Positions 1-6,040 of a stretch of 10,391 nt of DNA are shown here, in pieces. A program made the translations under genes and the position numbers. The notes under the pieces are model-generated. The model did not search any database and was not told the origin of the DNA. It saw only the letters and a program-made list of their open reading frames with translations. The first letter of the stretch is position 1. Each line of letters begins with the position of its first letter. Source of the stretch: D37C17 sp964551815 (GTDB taxonomy: Bacteria > Fidelibacterota > Marinisomatia > SCGC-AAA003-L08 > D37C17). The stretch lies in assembly GCA_964551815.1 (NCBI GenBank), contig CAZKEL010000069.1, positions 1 through 10,391 on the forward strand, given 5' to 3'.

Positions 1-1476
1 AAAGCTGCCCATGATTTGGATTCAGGAGATAACCTCTATTCATATACAAGCTGGGCTGGGGTGGATTATTGCTATCAGAATACCTGTGTGGATATTAATG
101 GTGATGGAAAAATTGTCTCACAACCAATATTTCAAACAGGAGTAGCAGAAAATGATTCCCTTTGGAAAGAAATGCTGAAAACGAAAGATACCATGGAAGG
201 ATACTCAAAAATTCTTGGTTTTTCACTTAATGATGACATTCTGGGTTTTGGTGAGGGAAGGGGAATTTCCGGGTTAACCGGCCCCGAGTTTGGGGATTTA
301 GTAAAAGGAGGCAGAGATTCCCTGCACTTCTTGACAAAGAGACCTGCAGTGAAACTTTTATTTAAAACTCCCGTCCCCCTGTATTTTACTACTCTTGATG
401 TGCAGGGAGAGTTTAATCAGGCACCATTAAACTTTGTTTCTCACGGTAGTTCATCCATACAAACGGATGTTCGTAATTATAAATCCAAGGCAGGACTCAA
501 ACTCTGGAAAAACCAGATTTCTTTGTCCATCAGTTATGATAGACAGATCAAAAGCCCCTGGGATCCGGAGGTGATCGGAGAAAGTGTTGAAACCATCAAA
601 AGAACCAACTCAGATACAAAGACGGGGTCAATCGGATTAAATTTCAGAAAACTGCCAGCCATCAATTATTCCCTGAGAATGCAGGACAGAGAAGATTTGG
701 AAGTAACCAATAGCGGAGGGGTATTATCAGATACCACAACGGGATTTAAAAATTTGGAAACCCATACCTTGGGACCATCTTTTAAATTTAATATTGGCGA
801 AACCTCCTTCAGCCTTAACGGGAATGTAACTCTGGTAAATGATCAGGATGTGTTAGCAGATACTTCCGGTTGTTTTGAAATTTTAAACCACACTGCAGAT
901 GAGGAATGGGGGGGAGTGACAGATACCTCTGCCTGTGGAAGTGATTTGAATTTATTCTATTTTGAGAAGGAGGATAATCCCTTTATAGATTCAGGAGCAA
1001 ATACAGCCACCTATACCGGAGCATTGTCCGTGACTCCGCCATTTCCTCTCAGTATCAATCTCGGGGTGGGACTCTCAGCAAATACACCAGCAGACAGGCG
1101 GCAATCCCCCACCATTATCACCGTTTTCAGTACCAAATTTGGTTACAAATTTCTAGATAATGCCTTAAATGTTACTCTGGGTGGGAATTATGTCATCGGC
1201 TTCAAAGATAAAAATGGATTTTATGACTCTGAAGAAGAACTAACAGACAGCAATGAAAATGATCAGTTTGACAGTGGTACTGCTGACGAATTTATTGATA
1301 AAGTTGAGTTGGATAATAATAAACTTACCCTGAAGGCGGGATTACAATACAAGTTTCCCAAACAGAAAATTACCCTGGCATTGAATTTGGATTACTCCAA
1401 AGCCACGGACAATTTAATTGAGGAGCAGGAAGACCCACTTATTAAAGCTAAGCTGGCATTGAAGTTTGGCTTTTGA
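1..1476 (+). CDS. C-terminal part of a large outer-membrane beta-barrel-like protein (5' end outside window)
   Basis: The reading frame is open to the left edge (codons before the TTG at 16 continue in frame), so this is the last ~491 residues of a longer protein; the TTG is not a credible start. From about codon 120 onward the sequence alternates hydrophobic and polar residues in short strands separated by acidic or Asn/Gly-rich turns (for example GSIGLNFRKLPAINYSLRMQ), and it ends in LALKFGF, an aromatic C terminus typical of barrels inserted by the BAM machinery. Near the start, CVDINGDGK resembles a dockerin/EF-hand calcium loop, and around nt 1205-1278 there is a second acidic D/N-rich stretch (DKNGFYDSEE, DSNENDQFD). 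Two cysteine pairs (nt ~69-90 and ~871-935) could form disulfides in loops. A surface or outer-membrane location is inferred. I do not recognise the family; the barrel of a large FCB surface protein is one possibility. It stands alone, followed by 480 bp without genes. Confidence 0.75.
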   Translation, partial: KAAHDLDSGDNLYSYTSWAGVDYCYQNTCVDINGDGKIVSQPIFQTGVAENDSLWKEMLKTKDTMEGYSKILGFSLNDDILGFGEGRGISGLTGPEFGDLVKGGRDSLHFLTKRPAVKLLFKTPVPLYFTTLDVQGEFNQAPLNFVSHGSSSIQTDVRNYKSKAGLKLWKNQISLSISYDRQIKSPWDPEVIGESVETIKRTNSDTKTGSIGLNFRKLPAINYSLRMQDREDLEVTNSGGVLSDTTTGFKNLETHTLGPSFKFNIGETSFSLNGNVTLVNDQDVLADTSGCFEILNHTADEEWGGVTDTSACGSDLNLFYFEKEDNPFIDSGANTATYTGALSVTPPFPLSINLGVGLSANTPADRRQSPTIITVFSTKFGYKFLDNALNVTLGGNYVIGFKDKNGFYDSEEELTDSNENDQFDSGTADEFIDKVELDNNKLTLKAGLQYKFPKQKITLALNLDYSKATDNLIEEQEDPLIKAKLALKFGF

Positions 1477-1632
1477 AAATAGAAATGAGCCGATAACCAA
1501 CTTTGTTTAACTTTTAGTTAGAATAAATTGATAATGTCAATTCACAAGTTTCGAGCTGCAATTATGCTATCCATTGAGATTCTTCGCTCTGATCTAATTT
1601 ATCGAAGTTCATCATTCAAAATTCATCACTTG

Positions 1633-1658
1633 TCAATCGTAGTGTTAACGTAGATTGA
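1633..1658 (-). repeat. REP-like hairpin D (6-bp stem, 14-nt TAC...TAC loop, inverted orientation)
   Basis: TCAATC (1633-1638) pairs with GATTGA (1653-1658) around a 14-nt loop. Read on the minus strand the loop is TACGTTAACACTAC and the right arm is followed by CAAG. It has the same geometry as the hairpin at 10152-10177 although the stems are unrelated. It belongs with the other three copies described in the findings. Confidence 0.55.
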
Positions 1659-1686
1659 TTCATTATTCGTCATTCAAAGAAGTTGT

Positions 1687-1705
1687 TCAACCCCTTCAGG
1701 GTTGA
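1687..1705. repeat. Small perfect hairpin, possible weak terminator
   Basis: TCAACCC (1687-1693) pairs with GGGTTGA (1699-1705) around the 5-nt loop CTTCA. No T-tract follows on either strand, and it sits 211 bp after the upstream stop, so a role as an intrinsic terminator is doubtful. It may simply be another intergenic palindrome. Confidence 0.4.
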
Positions 1706-1748
1706 TGGAATGCTTAAAACTATTGTAGCCAGACTTAAATAACTTGTC

Positions 1749-1768
1749 ATGCTGAGGGAATCCAGCAT
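1749..1768. repeat. Hairpin in a 'TCATGCTGAGG...CCAGCAT' repeat-like phrase
   Basis: ATGCTG (1749-1754) pairs with CAGCAT (1763-1768) around an 8-nt loop. A second imperfect hairpin follows directly, CAGCTACC (1772-1779) with GGT-G-AGCTG (1786-1794). The phrase GTCATGCTGAGG resembles short dispersed repeats I associate with many draft FCB genomes; that is a recollection, not a search result. Confidence 0.35.
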
Positions 1769-1853
1769 ACCCAGCTACCCTTGAAGGTGAGCTGTTTACT
1801 TTTTTCATTTTTCACTTTTCATTTTTCATTTTCGTGCTCCCTTTCTCCTTTTT

Positions 1854-1886
1854 CACCTCTACATTCGCTTTGCTCATTACGAGGTG
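1854..1886 (+). repeat. REP-like hairpin A (CACCTC/GAGGTG stem, 21-nt loop)
   Basis: CACCTC (1854-1859) pairs with GAGGTG (1881-1886). The 21-nt loop begins TACATTCGC and ends CATTAC, so it is bounded by TAC on both sides like the other copies, and TAAGCCC follows the right arm. Confidence 0.5.
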
Positions 1887-1913
1887 TAAGCCCGTTTTCC
1901 ATTTTCCCTTTCT

Positions 1914-1937
1914 CCCATCTACGCAAGCTACAATGGG
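1914..1937 (+). repeat. REP-like hairpin B (CCCAT/ATGGG stem, 14-nt loop)
   Basis: CCCAT (1914-1918) pairs with ATGGG (1933-1937) around CTACGCAAGCTACA, followed by CAAGCC and a T-run. It lies 22 bp beyond the stop of the minus-strand 416-aa gene. As a terminator for that gene it would lack a U-tract in the right direction; it is better read as a member of the repeat family. Confidence 0.5.
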
Positions 1938-1959
1938 CAAGCCTTTTTCCCTTCTCACA

Positions 1960-3210
1960 TCAAGTTTTCTTCTCCTTTTTTCTGGCAGCAGGAAATAATA
2001 CATTATTCAAAATGAGCCGGTAGCCCGGTGAATTACGATGGAGAGACAAATCTGTTGGGGGGTCACCTACAAAATGACGGTAATCTTCAGGATCATGCCC
2101 TCCTAAAAAAGTAAAGGTGCCTTTGCCTACATTCCCATGGATATATTTTACCATGGCATCATTCTCCACTTCACCCATAACCAATACATGATTTTTCAAT
2201 GTATTTCTGTTAAATCCTGTGGTTTGCCCCATGAAGCCGTTAATGACAGCAACATGGTTTTGGGTCAACATGGTAGGAACAGGGTCCCATTTAGCTGAAA
2301 ATTCGAATAAGGTGAAATAGTCTGCTTCCGCTCCCTTTGTAACAGGCCGATGACTGGGAGGGATATCAATGGTTGAATATTCGTAAGTCATGGGATTGGT
2401 ATAAAGGTTATAATTCTCAAAGGCAATCGAGTTTGAAAAGTCCATTTTCTGGGTATAGGCAGGGTCAACGGGACTGCCGTCATAAACGGAACCGGCAATA
2501 TCCGTTGCCTGTGCTGCCAGGGCGATGTCAAAGGAGTCGGTGGCGGAGCACATGGCAAACATGAATCCACCGTTTTGCACATAGTCTTTAATTTTAGCGG
2601 CAACTGCCTTTTTCAGGGTATGCACACTTGAATATCCAAATTTTGCTGCTGTTGCCTTAAATTGAAATTCCATACTTTTATACCATCCTGCGTTGTGGTA
2701 ATTTTTGTAAAATTTACCATATTGACCTGTAAAATCTTCATGATGCAAATGCAGCCAGTCGTAGTCACTTAGTTTTCCTGTGAGAACTTCTTCATCAAAA
2801 ACCACCTCATATTCAATTTCAGCATAGGTGAGGGCAAGGGTGACGGCGTCATCCCAAGGCTGTTTATCGGGAGGGGAATAGACAGCGATATCCGGTGCTT
2901 TTTCTAATAATACCATATCCATATTGTTTTCTTCTATCAAGGCAAAAATACTGCTGAGGATTCCTGCATTGATTGGCTCATAATGCACTCCCCTGATTTT
3001 GCATTCTCTCTCACTGAGGTTGGTATGGCTTATCATAAATGAGCCGCCTCTGTAGTTTAAGAGCCAGTCCACATTTTCACCCTGCTGAAGTGACCAGAAG
3101 GCTACTCCATAGGCTTTTAAATGGTCAGTCTGTACCTGATCCATAGGGATGAGCAGTTTTTGGGAAAATGCGCTTCCCAGGATGAGTATGAGGGTTAGTA
3201 ATTGTTTCAT
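1960..3210 (-). CDS. Secreted protein of unknown function, possible amidotransferase-like fold ('asparagine synthetase B'-labelled family)
   Basis: A 416-aa protein from an ATG with a clear signal peptide (MKQLLTLILILGSAFS, cleavage likely before Gln17), so periplasmic or exported. Conserved-looking blocks are LIPMDQVQTDHLKAYG (20-35), LLNYRGGSF (50-58), QPWDDAVTLALTYAE (117-131), YDWLHLHHEDFTGQYGKF (150-167), NGGFMFAMCSATDSFD (213-228) and GKGTFTFLGGHDPEDYRH (362-379). From memory, close relatives in FCB genomes are labelled 'asparagine synthetase B', but neither the N-terminal nucleophile-Cys glutaminase domain nor the ATP-pyrophosphatase domain of AsnB is visible, so that name should not be trusted. 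The Gly-Gly...Ala-Met-Cys221 turn and the late GGHDPE block recall the nucleophile elbow and catalytic His of class-I glutamine-amidotransferase-like folds; this is inference. No Shine-Dalgarno is evident before the ATG. The gene is single and divergent from the LNR lipoprotein gene. Its Lys-rich tail runs into the low-complexity tract. Confidence 0.88.
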   Translation of the reverse strand: MKQLLTLILILGSAFSQKLLIPMDQVQTDHLKAYGVAFWSLQQGENVDWLLNYRGGSFMISHTNLSERECKIRGVHYEPINAGILSSIFALIEENNMDMVLLEKAPDIAVYSPPDKQPWDDAVTLALTYAEIEYEVVFDEEVLTGKLSDYDWLHLHHEDFTGQYGKFYKNYHNAGWYKSMEFQFKATAAKFGYSSVHTLKKAVAAKIKDYVQNGGFMFAMCSATDSFDIALAAQATDIAGSVYDGSPVDPAYTQKMDFSNSIAFENYNLYTNPMTYEYSTIDIPPSHRPVTKGAEADYFTLFEFSAKWDPVPTMLTQNHVAVINGFMGQTTGFNRNTLKNHVLVMGEVENDAMVKYIHGNVGKGTFTFLGGHDPEDYRHFVGDPPTDLSLHRNSPGYRLILNNVLFPAARKKEKKT

Positions 3211-3311
3211 TTTATATCGCTTAACTATTTCTTAATTAGAATTATCCTTAATAATTTAATGAGTAAATCCTGCATGAGTTTAGAGGAATAATCACCAATA
3301 AACAGAGAAAA
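3211..3311. promoter_or_regulatory. Divergent AT-rich promoter region between the 416-aa gene and the LNR lipoprotein gene
   Basis: The two genes start back to back, so both promoters should lie in these 101 bp, which are very AT-rich. On the minus strand a weak sigma-70-like pair is TTTACT (3267-3262) and GATAAT (3246-3241) with 15-bp spacing, about 30 bp before the ATG. On the plus strand AATAAT (3287-3292) could serve as a -10 without a recognisable -35. In such AT-rich DNA these matches are weak evidence. Neither gene has a strong Shine-Dalgarno. Confidence 0.35.
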
Positions 3312-4133
3312 ATGACTTTAAAGAAAAAAACTGCTGCCTATTTTAGGCTTTGTCTTTTCCTGCTGATATACAGCTGCATCGAACCAACCCTGCCGCCTGC
3401 TGCAGACTGTCAGGGCGTTATCGGTGGGAGCGCTGTGAAGGACGACTGCAATCATTGCACCGGTGGAACCACCGGCGTAACCTTCAACTATTTGCTGGGG
3501 TGTGACAGCTCCTGCCTGGGCACCCAATTTGATTGTGACAGCACTTGCGGAGGCACAGCGAAACGAGACTGTAATAATGACTGCAACGGAACCGCATATT
3601 TAGCTTATTCCTGTAGTGATACCTCAGGAAATGGACTTTTGGATATTACCACACGCCAACTCAGCTGTCTCCCTGAATCAGAAACGGGAAACTGTGCAGC
3701 GGGTACTTCCAGCTGTGCTTTTGTGGACTGCAGTGTTGATTCCATGTATCAAAACACGGTGATTAACTGTGCCGGAAACCTGCCTGAAGATTGTGACCTC
3801 ATCAGCAATACCTGTGTGGATTATAACGGCTATCTTGGTGACAGTGAATGTGATTTTCTGGATACCAATTGCAGTGAGTTTAATTATGACGGTGGTGATT
3901 GTAATCTGGTGGACTGTACCGGAATTCACTTTTCAGAGGAATTGTGTATTCGTCTGTTTGATGGTGGCTGCACCGAAGAACCTAACCCCTGGCTGGGTGA
4001 TGGTTTTTGTGATGAAGGGGATAACGATTTGAAATTGAATTTAAATTGTGCTGAATGGAATTTTGATAACGGAGATTGTACCAGCAATTCCAGAATGATA
4101 CCAACCCGAAATACGCAGAAGTGGAGGAAATGA
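3312..4133 (+). CDS. Cysteine-rich lipoprotein with two Notch-like (LNR) repeats
   Basis: A 273-aa protein whose N terminus (KKK, a hydrophobic run to LFLLIYSC) fits a lipoprotein signal with Cys22 as the lipidated residue. There are 28 cysteines, 26 of them in the mature chain beyond Cys22, an even number that would suit disulfides. Residues ~33-101 hold degenerate Cys/Gly repeats (DCNHCTGG, DSTCGGTAKRDCNNDCNG) of a type I associate with Marinimicrobia surface proteins. Two LNR-like modules follow: Cys168-Cys197 (LGDSECD...NYDGGDC) and Cys220-Cys256 (LGDGFCDEG...NFDNGDC), each with the xGDxxCD start and the N-[YF]-D-x-G-D-C end that binds calcium in LNR domains. A membrane-anchored, surface or periplasmic disulfide-bonded protein is inferred; no enzymatic motif is seen. 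The last ~14 residues (RMIPTRNTQKWRK) turn abruptly basic and may reflect a frameshift (see findings). The gene converges on the TPR gene 41 bp away. Confidence 0.85.
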   Translation: MTLKKKTAAYFRLCLFLLIYSCIEPTLPPAADCQGVIGGSAVKDDCNHCTGGTTGVTFNYLLGCDSSCLGTQFDCDSTCGGTAKRDCNNDCNGTAYLAYSCSDTSGNGLLDITTRQLSCLPESETGNCAAGTSSCAFVDCSVDSMYQNTVINCAGNLPEDCDLISNTCVDYNGYLGDSECDFLDTNCSEFNYDGGDCNLVDCTGIHFSEELCIRLFDGGCTEEPNPWLGDGFCDEGDNDLKLNLNCAEWNFDNGDCTSNSRMIPTRNTQKWRK

Positions 4134-4174
4134 TTTTTCACAAATGACTACTGACTTATAACCATTGACTATAA

Positions 4175-6040
4175 TTAGCTGGTAATCTCTCTCAGCCTCA
4201 GACGAACATCATCGTAATAAATGCTTTCAGGATAGAGTTCTAAAAACTCCAAATAGCTGTCTATAGTGTCAGACAGATTATTTTCTTTAAAATCCAGGAT
4301 TTCTGCGTGGAAGATATGGGCCAGTTCTATCCAAATAGTTTCATTTTTTATTTTTGACAGACTGTTTTTTGTTAACTCAATTTCGCCTTGGAGAAAACTC
4401 AGCCAGGCATATTGATAACGACACATATCCGCTAAGTAAATTTCGTTAGTAGTAAATAGCGACTCCAGCTTCTCCATGGCTTCGGTACGCTTATTCTGCT
4501 GAATCAGCAACTGCACTTTCGCATATTCGACAAACTCATCCTGATTGTGACGAAATCCAATTAACACCGCCAGTACCTCTAACAAGTCATTTACCACTTT
4601 CTCCTGGAAATTCAGTTCCTTCACAATTTCCCTCAGTTTCACATCGGCAGCCTCAAATTCACCCCAATAAAAAAGTATTTGTCCTTTCTTGATGTGATAG
4701 TCCCATTCAGTAGGGTACTTTTTCATAAATTCCTCGGCTTTTTCCATAGCGGCATCCAGGTCGCCTTTTGCAATGGAAATATTAATCATCCCCAGTCCCG
4801 CATCTTTTTTCAGGCTTCTTGAATTCCCGTGATGGTAGGCTTCTTCATAGAGATATCTGGCTCCATCCAAATCGCCTAATACTCTAAATTGTACTTCTGC
4901 CAATCGGTAGGCAGCCTGTGCATTTTTTTTGGTGACTCGAAGAGAATCATAAATTCCCATCGCTTTTTGCAGGGCAAATCCAGACTCATCTTTGATGGGC
5001 AGGTAGGGGGAAGAGAAAAATGGATTATGAGGATAAAATCCGGACAATGGTAAATCTGTGGATTTCACTACCATTTTATTTTCAAAAATTTTAGCGATTT
5101 CAAAAATGGCTTGAGTTAACAATTTCTCATCGGTGTTATTGCTGATGATATCAGTGAGCACTTTTTCTGCTTTCACAAATTCACCCACTGATGCCAGATC
5201 TATCCCAAAATCCAGAAGTCTGTCATTGGGTGCATCATAGTGTTTCAGGGTAGTATAAGCCTGATCATACTGTTTCATCTTAAATTGCAGATCCCCTAAA
5301 ATTAACCCTGCCGGTAAAGAGCCATCTGCTTCCAAAAGGGTTGAAATTTGCAGATTAATTTTCTGGTCATTAGGAAAAATCATAATTCTGTCAGAAATTA
5401 AATTTAACTGGGCAGGATTATGTTTTAAATGGAGGAGATATTGCTCTGTTGACTTTTCATAGGCCATTCGCATCCCATAATAGGTTCCCATTTCCAGAGC
5501 ATAAAAGGAGGGAGCCTTTGATTTTACTCGGTATTGGTTTAATAAGTTTTGGGCAGGTTGAAATTTGCCTGCATTGATGAGCCGTTGAAATATACCCTTT
5601 AACTGTGAGGGATTTACAGGTGAGTTTAAAATAAGTGACTCTGCCAATCTCTGCCATTTGTCGTTATTATCCATCCATAAATGCACATCAAGAAATTCTA
5701 TTTTTGACTGAATATCATTATTGCGTGCCTGGCGGAATGCTTCTGTAAACACCAGAAGAGAATCCCAGGCTTCAGCCTGTTTCAGATAATTTTTTAAGGG
5801 ATTATAATATTTTGACACTCCCGGCTTTGCCCGATTGATTTGCTTATATAACTGTAGGGCTTCATCGTATAATCCGGAGCGTTCCAGAGTTTTAGCCTGA
5901 GAATAAAGCCTGTCCAATTCCGGATTGGTTTTTTGATTAATCTGCCGGGCATGGGATTGAATTTGTTGCAGTACATTATCAGTTTTTTCCGCCTGTGAAA
6001 AAAGAGAGGCAATGAGGAAAATGGCGGCAGCTTTATTCAA
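4175..6040 (-). CDS. Secreted tetratricopeptide-repeat protein, third gene of the DUF4159-DUF4175 operon
   Basis: A 621-aa protein starting at TTG. That start is supported by a strong AGGAGG six bases upstream and by the signal peptide it gives (MNKAAAIFLIASLFSQA). The mature chain is almost wholly alpha-helical. TPR-like pairs are clearest at residues 42-74 (LYSQAKTLERSGLYDEALQLY), 376-405 (AAYRLAEVQFRVLGDLDGAR), 411-443 and 445-475. The C-terminal 575-620 block (HAEILDFKENNLSDTIDSYL, then ELYPES) resembles the TPRs of outer-membrane assembly and cell-division factors. No catalytic motif is visible. TPR proteins are scaffolds, so a periplasmic partner-binding role next to the coiled-coil DUF4175-like protein is inferred. 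The first 8 bp overlap the end of that gene, which implies translational coupling. No terminator hairpin is seen after the TAA; the 3' neighbour converges. Confidence 0.88.
   Translation of the reverse strand: MNKAAAIFLIASLFSQAEKTDNVLQQIQSHARQINQKTNPELDRLYSQAKTLERSGLYDEALQLYKQINRAKPGVSKYYNPLKNYLKQAEAWDSLLVFTEAFRQARNNDIQSKIEFLDVHLWMDNNDKWQRLAESLILNSPVNPSQLKGIFQRLINAGKFQPAQNLLNQYRVKSKAPSFYALEMGTYYGMRMAYEKSTEQYLLHLKHNPAQLNLISDRIMIFPNDQKINLQISTLLEADGSLPAGLILGDLQFKMKQYDQAYTTLKHYDAPNDRLLDFGIDLASVGEFVKAEKVLTDIISNNTDEKLLTQAIFEIAKIFENKMVVKSTDLPLSGFYPHNPFFSSPYLPIKDESGFALQKAMGIYDSLRVTKKNAQAAYRLAEVQFRVLGDLDGARYLYEEAYHHGNSRSLKKDAGLGMINISIAKGDLDAAMEKAEEFMKKYPTEWDYHIKKGQILFYWGEFEAADVKLREIVKELNFQEKVVNDLLEVLAVLIGFRHNQDEFVEYAKVQLLIQQNKRTEAMEKLESLFTTNEIYLADMCRYQYAWLSFLQGEIELTKNSLSKIKNETIWIELAHIFHAEILDFKENNLSDTIDSYLEFLELYPESIYYDDVRLRLREITS

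Larger units (their letters stand above)
1477..1959. other. Gene-free stretch rich in short inverted repeats and low-complexity sequence
   Basis: I see no credible gene here; open frames in the pyrimidine-rich part are composition artefacts. It lies between the stop of the barrel-like gene (+) and the stop of the 416-aa gene (-), so it is a convergent 3' region. It contains several small hairpins (listed separately), diverged phrases such as TCATCATTCAAA (1609-1620) and TCGTCATTCAAA (1668-1679), and from about 1800 a strongly pyrimidine-rich tract built of TTTTTCA, TTTTCA and CCCTTTCTCC units. A small TAACT-TTT-AGTTA inverted repeat (1508-1520) is the nearest structure downstream of the barrel-like gene, but it lacks the GC-rich stem of a good intrinsic terminator. 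Confidence 0.7.
1800..1990 (+). repeat. Pyrimidine-rich low-complexity tract with degenerate TTTTTCA and CCCTTTCTCC units
   Basis: The + strand is strongly C/T-biased from the TTTTTCATTTTTCACTTTTC run at ~1801 into the 3' end of the minus-strand gene at 1960. The decamer CCCTTTCTCC recurs at 1839-1848 and 1906-1915 (67-bp offset), each copy leading into or toward a hairpin. The Lys-rich tail (RKKEKKT) of the neighbouring protein is written in the end of this tract, so repeat sequence may have shaped that C terminus. Confidence 0.5.

Noticed and set aside
1914..1937. Hairpin B as intrinsic terminator of the 416-aa gene
   Set aside because: Read on the minus strand it is followed by AGAAAGGG, not a U-tract; it fits the repeat family better.
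1633..1937. CRISPR array
   Set aside because: The repeated elements differ in stem sequence and spacing, there are no identical direct repeats with regular spacers, and no cas gene is present.
1812..2003. Minus-strand open frame, 63 codons, Lys-rich
   Set aside because: It is the complement of the same low-complexity tract and overlaps the real gene's 3' end in another frame.
1781..2023. Open frame on + strand, 80 codons, Phe/Ser-rich
   Set aside because: It is produced by the pyrimidine-rich tract and the antisense of the 416-aa gene's end; the composition is not protein-like.
1960..3210. Naming the gene asnB
   Set aside because: The protein has a signal peptide and lacks both the N-terminal glutaminase and the synthetase domain of AsnB.
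3678..4032. Alternative frames within the LNR lipoprotein gene
   Set aside because: The main frame has regular Cys spacing and a lipobox; these frames have none and are overlapping shadows.
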